DNA from: Alkalibaculum bacchi
Lineage (GTDB): Bacteria > Bacillota > Clostridia > Eubacteriales > Alkalibacteraceae
Reading direction: 5' to 3'
NCBI RefSeq assembly: GCF_937875145.1
Contig: NZ_CALNCS010000250.1
Span: forward strand, 1 to 19,146
Length of the DNA stretch: 19,146 nt
How positions within the stretch are numbered: position 1 is the first letter of the stretch; each line of letters begins with the position of its first letter. Of this stretch, positions 6,383 through 12,455 are shown in pieces. A program made the translations under genes and the position numbers. The notes below the pieces were generated by a model that was given only the letters and a program-made list of their open reading frames with translations, was not told the DNA's origin and ran no database searches.

Positions 6383-8059
6383 TTACTCTTCTATTCCAGG
6401 TAATTGTAAGATTGCGCCTTTGTCTGCAGATGTTACTAGATGTGCGTAACGAGCTAAGTAACCTGTTGTCACTTTTGGTGCTCTTGGTTTCCAGTTTGCC
6501 CTTCTTTTTTCTAATTCTTCCTTAGATACTTCAAAATCAATGGTATTTGCATTGATGTCGATTTTGATAAGATCCCCTTCTTCAATCAAGGCGATATTTC
6601 CTCCTACTGCTGCTTCTGGAGAAACATGGCCAATAGATGCACCCCTAGAAGCTCCACTAAACCGACCATCTGTAATTAGAGCAACAGTGCTACCTAATCC
6701 CATGCCTGCAATGGCTGAAGTTGGATTTAACATTTCTCGCATACCTGGACCACCTTTTGGACCTTCATATCGGATGACTACTACATCTCCAGCTACAATT
6801 TTTCCGTCCTTAATAGCTGTAATGGCATCTTCCTCACAGTCAAATACTCTAGCTGGACCTTCGTGTTTCATCATTTCAGGGGCAACAGCAGATCGTTTTA
6901 CTACGCAAGAATCTGGAGCTAAATTCCCCTTTAATACTGCGATTCCACCTGTTTCACTATACGGTTTTTCAATCGGTCGAATGACTTCCGGATCTGTATT
7001 GATACAATCTTTTATATTTTCTCCAACAGTTTTACCTGTACATGTTATTAAATCCGTCTTAATAAGTTTTTTCTTATTTAATTCATTCATGACTGCGTAA
7101 ACGCCACCTGCTTCATTTAATTCTTCAATATAGGTGTGTCCCGCAGGAGCTAAATGACATAAGTTTGGCGTTCTAGCACTAATTTCATTTGCAATATCTA
7201 GGTTTAGCTTTACTCCTGATTCATGAGCTATAGCTGGTAAATGAAGCATGGTATTTGTGCTACATCCAAGAGCCATATCTACAGCTAATGCATTCATAAA
7301 AGCATCTTCTGTCATAATATCCCTTGGTTTAATATCTTTTTCTAGTAATTCCATGATTTTCATTCCAGCATGTTTTGCCAATTGAATTCGTGCAGAGTAT
7401 ACAGCTGGAATGGTTCCATTTCCTTTAAGCGCCATTCCGATCACTTCTGTAAGACAATTCATACTGTTTGCAGTATACATACCAGAGCAAGATCCACAAG
7501 TTGGACAAACTTTGTTTTCAAATTCTTCTACATCCTCAAGGCTCATCTTTCCTGCACTATAAGCGCCTACTGCCTCAAACATAGAAGATAAACTAGTTTT
7601 TTGTCCTTTTACTCTCCCTGCTAACATAGGGCCACCACTTACAAAAATCGTAGGAATATTAACTCTAGCGGCCGCCATTAATAGGCCTGGAACATTTTTA
7701 TCGCAATTAGGTACCATAACCAGTCCATCAAAAGCGTGAGCCATTGTCATCGCTTCTGTAGAATCAGCGATTAAATCTCTAGTCACAAGAGAGTACTTCA
7801 TTCCCAGATGCCCCATGGCAATCCCATCGCAAACTGCAATAGCTGGGATAACAACTGGCGTACCACCTGCCATAGCAACGCCCATTTTTACTGCATCTAC
7901 AATTTTATCTAAATTCATATGCCCTGGGACAATTTCATTATAGGAGCTTACAATACCGATAAGAGGTCTTTCTAATTCTTCTTTAGTCATACCAAGAGCA
8001 TTAAACAAAGAACGATGTGGAGCTTGTTGCATTCCTTTTTTTACTGAATCACTTCTCAT
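6383..8059 (-). CDS. ilvD: Dihydroxy-acid dehydratase, [4Fe-4S] type
   Basis: IlvD dehydrates 2,3-dihydroxy-isovalerate and 2,3-dihydroxy-3-methylvalerate to the 2-keto acids in valine, isoleucine and leucine synthesis. The protein has 558 residues, normal for the family. Cluster and active-site motifs are VPNCDKNVPG (Cys 119), CPTCGSCSGMYTANSMNC (Cys 191 as ligand) and DGRFSG near the C-terminus. The segment SSYNEIVPGHMNL has Gly 46 where [2Fe-2S] enzymes carry a third Cys. This is the signature of the oxygen-sensitive [4Fe-4S] class and fits an anaerobe. The frame extends upstream to 8158, but that ATG overlaps the predicted -35 box. The ATG at 8059 has AAAGGG at a spacing of 8 and matches the family N-terminus. 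A promoter, a CodY box and a terminator surround the gene, so it is probably monocistronic. No other ilv or leu genes are in view. Confidence 0.97.
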   Translation of the reverse strand: MRSDSVKKGMQQAPHRSLFNALGMTKEELERPLIGIVSSYNEIVPGHMNLDKIVDAVKMGVAMAGGTPVVIPAIAVCDGIAMGHLGMKYSLVTRDLIADSTEAMTMAHAFDGLVMVPNCDKNVPGLLMAAARVNIPTIFVSGGPMLAGRVKGQKTSLSSMFEAVGAYSAGKMSLEDVEEFENKVCPTCGSCSGMYTANSMNCLTEVIGMALKGNGTIPAVYSARIQLAKHAGMKIMELLEKDIKPRDIMTEDAFMNALAVDMALGCSTNTMLHLPAIAHESGVKLNLDIANEISARTPNLCHLAPAGHTYIEELNEAGGVYAVMNELNKKKLIKTDLITCTGKTVGENIKDCINTDPEVIRPIEKPYSETGGIAVLKGNLAPDSCVVKRSAVAPEMMKHEGPARVFDCEEDAITAIKDGKIVAGDVVVIRYEGPKGGPGMREMLNPTSAIAGMGLGSTVALITDGRFSGASRGASIGHVSPEAAVGGNIALIEEGDLIKIDINANTIDFEVSKEELEKRRANWKPRAPKVTTGYLARYAHLVTSADKGAILQLPGIEE

Positions 8060-8076
8060 TTCTTCATCCCTTTCAA

Positions 8077-8091
8077 AATATTCTGAAAATT
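8077..8091. promoter_or_regulatory. CodY-box operator of ilvD
   Basis: AATATTCTGAAAATT matches the CodY consensus AATTTTCWGAAAATT at 14 of 15 positions. It lies 17 bases upstream of the ilvD ATG, directly before the ribosome site and about 35-45 bases after the predicted transcription start. CodY is the GTP- and branched-chain-amino-acid-responsive repressor of low-GC Gram-positives and commonly controls ilv genes. From this position it would act as a roadblock to transcription. Confidence 0.75.
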
Positions 8092-8130
8092 GTATATGTA
8101 AAGTTCTATTTTTGTTGATTAATATTTCTA

Positions 8131-8159
8131 TTTTAATACATCCATCCATTTTTGACAAG
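8131..8159 (-). promoter_or_regulatory. Sigma-A type promoter of ilvD
   Basis: On the minus strand, TTGTCA (8154-8159) is separated by exactly 17 bases from TAAAAT (8131-8136). Each box matches consensus at five of six positions. The start would fall near 8124, giving a leader of about 65 bases that contains the CodY box. Confidence 0.75.
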
Positions 8160-8189
8160 GGCGCAACTACTAGATAACGAATACATTTC

Positions 8190-8289
8190 AGTTCTAAGTT
8201 CTATGTTTTAAGTTCTAAGTAAAAACAAAAAGTCACCCAAAGGTGACTAAATGCTTTTACATAGAACATAGATCTTACAACTTAGAACT
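8190..8289. repeat. Inverted repeat enclosing the upp terminator
   Basis: The arm AGTTCTAAGTTCTATGTT (8190-8207) pairs with 8265-8271 plus 8279-8289. That gives 18 bp interrupted by a 7-base bulge (8272-8278), and the outer 11 bp are perfect. The loop between the arms contains the upp terminator. The right arm reaches the first base of the upp stop codon. The arms are built from TTCTAAGTTCTATG-like near-tandem units, as in a small non-coding repeat element. Confidence 0.65.
8221..8248 (-). terminator. Intrinsic terminator of upp
   Basis: On the minus strand the 7-bp GC-containing stem AGTCACC/GGTGACT closes a TTTG loop and is followed by TTTTGTTTTT. It lies about 40 bases after the upp stop codon and separates upp from the ilvD promoter. 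Confidence 0.85.
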
Positions 8290-8930
8290 TATTTTGTTCC
8301 AAAAATTCGATCTCCAGCGTCGCCTAATCCTGGAACGATATAGGCGTTTTCATTTAGATCTTGATCTACTGCAGCGCAGAAAATCGGAACATCTGGATGG
8401 TCTTTGTGTATTCTTTCAACACCTTCTACTGAAGCAATAATACAAACCCATTTTATGTTTTTAACGCCTCTATCTTTGATGAACTGAATAGCAGCAGATC
8501 CTGAACCACCTGTAGCTAACATTGGATCAAGTACAATTACTTCACTTTCATCTGCATTTGCAGGAAGTTTACAGTAATATTCTACAGGTTCTTTTGTATC
8601 GTGATCGCGATATAATCCAATATGACCTACCCTTGCAGTTGGAATTATTTTTAACATTCCTTCTACCATTCCTAAGCCAGCTCTTAAAATTGGCACTAGG
8701 GTAACTTTTTTATCCGTTAAAACTTTCGTCTTTGTCTTTGCTATAGGTGTTTCAATTTCTATTTCTGTTAATGGAAAGTCTTTTGTAACTTCATAAGCCA
8801 TCAGCATAGATACTTCTTCTACCAATTCTCTAAAGGACTTTGAGTTGGTATTTTTATCTCTTAAAAGCGAGATTTTGTGTTGAATCATTGGGTGATTAAA
8901 AATATACACATTGTCTTGTTCATCTATCAT
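8289..8930 (-). CDS. upp: Uracil phosphoribosyltransferase
   Basis: Upp converts uracil and PRPP to UMP in pyrimidine salvage; it is a cytoplasmic enzyme. The 213 residues match the family length. The PRPP-binding loop VIVLDPMLATGGSG is at 131-144, LVPILRAGLGMVEGM at about 78-92, and the uracil-binding C-terminal tail GLGDAGDRIFGTK at 201-213. The ATG is preceded by AGGAGG at good spacing. The gene has its own extended -10 promoter and terminator, so it appears monocistronic. In many Bacillota upp lies near glyA or the atp operon; here the atp genes are about 8.7 kb away with unrelated genes between. Confidence 0.98.
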   Translation of the reverse strand: MIDEQDNVYIFNHPMIQHKISLLRDKNTNSKSFRELVEEVSMLMAYEVTKDFPLTEIEIETPIAKTKTKVLTDKKVTLVPILRAGLGMVEGMLKIIPTARVGHIGLYRDHDTKEPVEYYCKLPANADESEVIVLDPMLATGGSGSAAIQFIKDRGVKNIKWVCIIASVEGVERIHKDHPDVPIFCAAVDQDLNENAYIVPGLGDAGDRIFGTK

Positions 8931-8974
8931 AATAAGCTCCTCCTACGTAAATCTATTAGTCTAAAATTCATTTT

Positions 8975-9003
8975 ATTTTAGCACAATATGTCGCTTTTGT
9001 ACA
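8975..9003 (-). promoter_or_regulatory. Extended -10 promoter of upp
   Basis: On the minus strand, TGTACA (8998-9003) is followed after 17 bases by TAAAAT (8975-8980), preceded by TGC. This gives the extended -10 form TGnTAAAAT. The start would be near 8968, leaving a leader of about 38 bases. Confidence 0.6.
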
Positions 9004-9190
9004 TGAAATATAATAAGTCTTAATACTAAATTACCTAGTTTAAAACAATTCACAATAAAAAATCCTACTTCTAATATCACTTATATTCTGATAATATTAA
9101 TAATATATTAATCACAAGCAATATTTGTTTAATTTTATCGATTTATCTGTTATCATATTGTAGGTTATTATTATTATTAAGGAGGACAAG

Positions 9191-10867
9191 ATGACTTTAG
9201 AGATGACGATTGGTCTCATAGGAGGTTTGGGACTATTTATTTATGGAATGAATCTTATGTCAGATGGTTTAAAATCCGTTGCCGGGGATCGAATGAAACG
9301 TCTTTTAGAAATTTTAACAAATAATAGGATTATGGCGATCTTTGTGGGTACTGTTGTGACTATGATTGTACAAAGCTCTAGTACTACAACAGTAATGATT
9401 GTTGGATTTGTTAATGCTGGACTAATGAACTTAATGCAAGCTGCTGGTGTCATACTTGGTGCTAATATTGGTACTACAATTACCGCACAATTAATCGCAT
9501 TTGATATTGCAGGTATCGCACCCTTATTTATAGGTATAGGTGTACTTGTATCGCTCTTTGCAAAGAAGAAGAAAAGCCGACAAATTGGTGGAATTATTTT
9601 GGGTTTTGGTATATTATTTGTAGGCATTAATACCATGTCTGATGTTATGAGACCATTAAGAGATAATCAAGGATTTATTGATATTTTAATTTCTTTTGGG
9701 CAGAACCCTCTTCTTGGTTTACTAGCCGGTGCAGGAATTACAGCTATTATACAAAGCAGTAGTGCCACAGTTGGTCTACTTCAAGCAGTAGCTATATCTG
9801 GTGCTTTTGATGGCATAGCTGGAACAAGCCCCCTAGCTATCATTATCCCTATTATATTAGGGATGAATATTGGTACTTGTGCAACTGCATTATTATCCTG
9901 TATTGGTACTAATGTAACAGCAAAGAAAGCTGCGATCATACATTTATTTGTCAATATCATGGGTTCTATTTGGGTAATGATCTTACTAGGGGTGATCAAT
10001 TCCGTTACAAATGGCAACAATCCATTTTTTGAGTTTTTAGCCACAATATCAGGCAATCGAATTATAGATGGTCAAAGCATACCTGATATAAATAGACAAA
10101 TTGCTAATTTCCATACTATATTTAATACTACGAATATGCTTATTTTGCTTCCTTTTATGACTCCGATGGTTCGCTTTATAGACCGATTATTGCCGGATCA
10201 AATTAATCCTGAGGAACTTAGGGTTCAATTTGATGAACGTATCATGGAAAATCCATCTATTGCTATCGGTCAATTAGTAAAGGAAGTTGTAAGAATGGGT
10301 GGTCTTGCAAATAAGAATTTGACCCAATCCGTAGAAGCTCTTCTAAACAAAGATGAGGTATTATGTGAAAAAGTCCGAAACAGAGAAAAACTAGTAAATG
10401 AATTTGAGAAAGATATTACCGAGTATCTAGTACTATTATCAAACAAATCTTTATCTGAGAAAGAACATAACCGTGTTTTAAATTTATATAATTGTATTCA
10501 CAATATAGAGAGAATCAGCGACCATGCCGATAATTTAGCTGAACTAGCTCAGTATCGTATTGATAATAAGGTTAGTTTTAGTCATACAGCAGTTGATGAA
10601 TTAAAAATAATGATGAGTACCGTTATTGAGACGAGCCAAAATGCTATTAAAGCCATTGAGACATATGATCGTTCTATGGCTGTAAAGGTCCTTAAGAAGG
10701 AAGAAGAAATTAACACTATGGAAGAGCAATTAAGGACAGGCCACATCGACAGACTGAATAAACAAATATGTAAGCCAGCTACTGGTGTGATTTTCCTAGA
10801 CATCATAGGTAATTTAGAGAGAATAGGAGATCACGCTACCAATATAGCAGAGTTGATTTTAGATTAA
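9191..10867 (+). CDS. Na+/phosphate cotransporter family protein with C-terminal PhoU-like domain (NptA1)
   Basis: This 558-residue protein resembles the bacterial relatives of SLC34 (NptA/YjbB). It carries two Na/Pi-cotransporter repeats, with QSSSTTT at 61-67 and QSSSATVG at 188-194, each followed by GANIGTT (90-96) or GMNIGTC (224-230). The membrane part spans about residues 1-335. The C-terminal region (about 360-558) is a soluble helical PhoU-like domain with the paired signatures NIERISDHADNLAE and NLERIGDHATNIAE, whose acidic residues bind metal in PhoU. The family moves phosphate with sodium; E. coli YjbB is reported to export phosphate, so direction is open. AAGGAGG five bases before the ATG supports the start. 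A possible but weak promoter lies near 9125-9153. A second, diverged copy lies at 14627-16264. Confidence 0.9.
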   Translation: MTLEMTIGLIGGLGLFIYGMNLMSDGLKSVAGDRMKRLLEILTNNRIMAIFVGTVVTMIVQSSSTTTVMIVGFVNAGLMNLMQAAGVILGANIGTTITAQLIAFDIAGIAPLFIGIGVLVSLFAKKKKSRQIGGIILGFGILFVGINTMSDVMRPLRDNQGFIDILISFGQNPLLGLLAGAGITAIIQSSSATVGLLQAVAISGAFDGIAGTSPLAIIIPIILGMNIGTCATALLSCIGTNVTAKKAAIIHLFVNIMGSIWVMILLGVINSVTNGNNPFFEFLATISGNRIIDGQSIPDINRQIANFHTIFNTTNMLILLPFMTPMVRFIDRLLPDQINPEELRVQFDERIMENPSIAIGQLVKEVVRMGGLANKNLTQSVEALLNKDEVLCEKVRNREKLVNEFEKDITEYLVLLSNKSLSEKEHNRVLNLYNCIHNIERISDHADNLAELAQYRIDNKVSFSHTAVDELKIMMSTVIETSQNAIKAIETYDRSMAVKVLKKEEEINTMEEQLRTGHIDRLNKQICKPATGVIFLDIIGNLERIGDHATNIAELILD

Positions 10868-10872
10868 GCAAG

Positions 10873-10891
10873 AAAGTGCCTTTGGCACTTT
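10873..10891. repeat. Perfect palindrome directly behind NptA1
   Basis: AAAGTGCC and GGCACTTT pair perfectly around TTT, starting 5 bases after the NptA1 stop. No T-tract follows, so termination here would be weak. Related sequences lie at 16265-16282 behind NptA2 and, eroded, at 12164-12184 upstream of azlC, suggesting a dispersed repeat rather than a gene-specific signal. A further bulged hairpin (ACTAC-ATATAA with TTATAT-A-GTAGT) lies at 10955-10984. Confidence 0.6.
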
Positions 10892-11016
10892 AGATATCAG
10901 CAATCAGCTTCTAGCCATCAGTGCTAGGTTCAAGTCTGGCAGGTCAAAGATTCAACTACATATAAAGATAACTTATATAGTAGTAAAATTTAAAAGTAGA
11001 ACTTTCCTATTCGCTT

Positions 11017-11054
11017 AAAAAAAGGAGCAAATTACTAAGTAATTTGCTCCTTTT
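11017..11054. terminator. Bidirectional terminator between NptA1 and azlD
   Basis: GGAGCAAATTACT (11024-11036) and AGTAATTTGCTCC (11038-11050) are perfect 13-bp inverted repeats around one base. Seven A precede the stem and four T follow it, so both strands present a hairpin plus T-tract. This suits the two convergent genes. The stem closely resembles the ilvD terminator (GAGCAAATCACT...), which may share its origin. Confidence 0.85.
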
Positions 11055-11090
11055 ACATCCTTATTTTCTCAAATCCATCCATAATCCTAT

Positions 11091-11393
11091 TTAAAATAAA
11101 AGCCCTAAAACTAAAACGGTCATTACAGCACTTATTGCAACAGTCAAAAGACTTTTTTCAAAATATGCAAGAAGAATTGCTACTAGTGTTCCCCCTAAAG
11201 AAAAATACATATTTTCTGTGGAGTAAAGAATACTAGGAAAAGTCATAGCTCCAAGGACAGCATATGGTATGTAGTATAAAAAGGACTTAATAAATGGAGA
11301 GGTAATCTTTTTTGTAAAAAGGCCTAGAGGCAAAAATCGAATGCCATAAGTGATAAGTGCCATCATAGCCACTGGAAGCAATATATTATTCAA
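11091..11393 (-). CDS. azlD: Branched-chain amino acid transport protein AzlD
   Basis: AzlD is the small partner of AzlC in a two-component exporter of branched-chain amino acids and analogues (B. subtilis AzlCD, E. coli YgaZH). It has 100 residues and about four membrane segments, with the family pattern TYGIRFLPLGLF near the N-terminus and FLYYIPYAVLGAMTFPSILY in the middle. The start is a TTG at 11391-11393 that overlaps the azlC stop (TGA at 11390-11392). A GAGGA site 9 bases upstream lies inside azlC, so translation is coupled. The next Met codons would remove the first membrane segment, so the TTG is preferred. Confidence 0.9.
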   Translation of the reverse strand: MNNILLPVAMMALITYGIRFLPLGLFTKKITSPFIKSFLYYIPYAVLGAMTFPSILYSTENMYFSLGGTLVAILLAYFEKSLLTVAISAVMTVLVLGLLF

Positions 11394-12142
11394 GTTTCTT
11401 CATCCTCTCTAGGAAAAAGCAAAGCGCCCAATGCTGATGCCACCACTGCCGCTAAAATAACTACCCAACCTATGGAAATTTCTTTTAGAACAGGAGTATA
11501 TGTAAATAAAGAGCTAATTCCTACAGCTACAAGTATTACTATTAGAGCTGCTTTAGAATATTTAGCTGCTGGAATGATTAAAGCTATAAACATAGCGTAT
11601 AGTGCAATTCCCATAGAGTCTTGTAAAACAGGAGGTAAAATGGAAGTTGTCAAGCCTCCAAGAAGGGTTCCAAGAGCCCAGCCACAGTAGGGTCCTCCAA
11701 TAAGCCCCATCATATAGCCAAATGTAATTTGTCTTTTTTCTAAAGAAGCCACTGCAAATATTTCATCTGTTATGCCGAAGGCAATAGCTGCTCTCTTTAT
11801 AAGGGACAGTGGCATAATCTTTTGAGATAAAGATAAGGACATAAGCATGTAGCGAATATTAATAACAAACATACTCACACAAAGTTCAAATAAAGAACCT
11901 CCACCAATAATAAGATTTACTCCAGCAAACTGACCTGCTGATGTAAGATTCGTCATAGAAATTACTAAAGCAATCCAAACAGGAATTCCTCCCTGTACAG
12001 CCATTAAACCAAATGTAAAAGATACAGGTATATAACCAAGCATAATAGGCATGCCTTTTTTAAAACCATCTTTTACATCTATGATAAAGGTTCTATCTAA
12101 AGGAGTGTTTCTGTCTCTTTTGCATATGGAATTTGTGTCCAT
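11390..12142 (-). CDS. azlC: Branched-chain amino acid permease AzlC
   Basis: This is the large subunit of the AzlCD exporter, with 250 residues and about seven to eight membrane segments. Family features are GFKKGMPIMLGYIPVSFTFGLMAVQGG near residues 28-54, followed by ISMTNLTSAGQFAGVNLI, the FGITDEIFAV motif and GGPYCGWALGTLLGG. The first 25 residues are polar (with KRDRN and DRT), suggesting a cytoplasmic N-terminus. GGAGG lies 10 bases before the ATG. azlD follows with a 3-base overlap. The gene is 313 bp downstream of gltX on the same strand, and that gap is filled with repeats, so independent transcription is likely although I could not place a promoter. No azlB or lrp-like regulator is adjacent, and I see no CodY box in front of it. 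Confidence 0.93.
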   Translation of the reverse strand: MDTNSICKRDRNTPLDRTFIIDVKDGFKKGMPIMLGYIPVSFTFGLMAVQGGIPVWIALVISMTNLTSAGQFAGVNLIIGGGSLFELCVSMFVINIRYMLMSLSLSQKIMPLSLIKRAAIAFGITDEIFAVASLEKRQITFGYMMGLIGGPYCGWALGTLLGGLTTSILPPVLQDSMGIALYAMFIALIIPAAKYSKAALIVILVAVGISSLFTYTPVLKEISIGWVVILAAVVASALGALLFPREDEET

Positions 12143-12208
12143 TCTACTACAACCTCCATTTTTAAGAAAGTGCCTGGATACACTAAATTAACCCTAGTTA
12201 CTGCTTAG

Positions 12209-12367
12209 GTCATCCTGAGGAGCTTGAGACGAAGGATCTCACATTCTTTCGAGTATGCGCCAGTGTTACTTTTTTGTTCTATCATTCTATAAATGAATTA
12301 TCAGAGTTTACATACTGTGAATTCTTGTAGTTAATTCGCACGGATCCTTCACTTCGTTCTGGATGAC
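12209..12367. mobile_element. MITE-like inverted-repeat element, non-coding
   Basis: The left arm starts GTCATCC and ends AAGGATC (12209-12238). The right arm (12343-12367) is its inverted counterpart, beginning GATCCTT and ending GGATGAC. The outer 7 and inner 7 bases of the arms match exactly, and the middles differ. About 104 bp of AT-rich DNA without an open frame lie between. Arms of the form GTCATCCTGAGCGAAGCGAAGGATC are, from memory, a widespread dispersed palindrome type. Mobility is inferred from structure only; no transposase is present in the window. Confidence 0.45.
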
Positions 12368-12422
12368 GTGGGGTAAGCGCTTAGGTCTTTACCTCACCCG
12401 AAGGCGAGAGGAGGTTTTGCTG

Positions 12423-12454
12423 ACCACCTTACCACCTTACCACCTTACCACCTA
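12423..12454. repeat. Four tandem copies of ACCACCTT directly behind gltX
   Basis: Units lie at 12423-12430, 12431-12438, 12439-12446 and 12447-12454; the last base of the final unit differs. The array ends one base from the gltX stop codon (12456-12458). The first unit is part of TTTGCTGACCACCT (12416-12429), which is repeated exactly at 6325-6338. On the minus strand the unit reads AAGGTGGT, which also occurs in the palindrome at 4033-4060. Confidence 0.8.
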
Positions 12455-12455
12455 T

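Larger units (their letters stand above)
12143..12455. other. Repeat-rich intergenic region between gltX and azlC
   Basis: No gene is supported here. From left to right it holds an eroded AAAGTGCC-type palindrome (12164-12184), an inverted-repeat element (12209-12367), a palindrome TAAGCGCTTA (12374-12383), a weak hairpin near 12391-12410, and an octamer tandem repeat (12423-12454). The 9-mer GCTTAGGTC occurs at 12203-12211 and 12379-12387 on either side of the inverted-repeat element. Confidence 0.6.

Noticed and set aside
6540..7100. 186-residue open frame opposite ilvD
   Set aside because: It lies entirely antisense to a well-conserved gene, has no ribosome site, and its composition is what the reverse of ilvD codons gives.
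8060..8158. N-terminal extension of ilvD by 33 residues
   Set aside because: The upstream ATG overlaps the predicted -35 box, the extension would include the CodY box, and the ATG at 8059 has a proper ribosome site and fits family length.
9241..9636. 131-residue minus-strand frame inside NptA1
   Set aside because: It is antisense to conserved transporter motifs and has no independent support.
12143..12455. CRISPR array
   Set aside because: The octamer units are directly adjacent without spacers and there are no cas genes; it is a simple tandem repeat.
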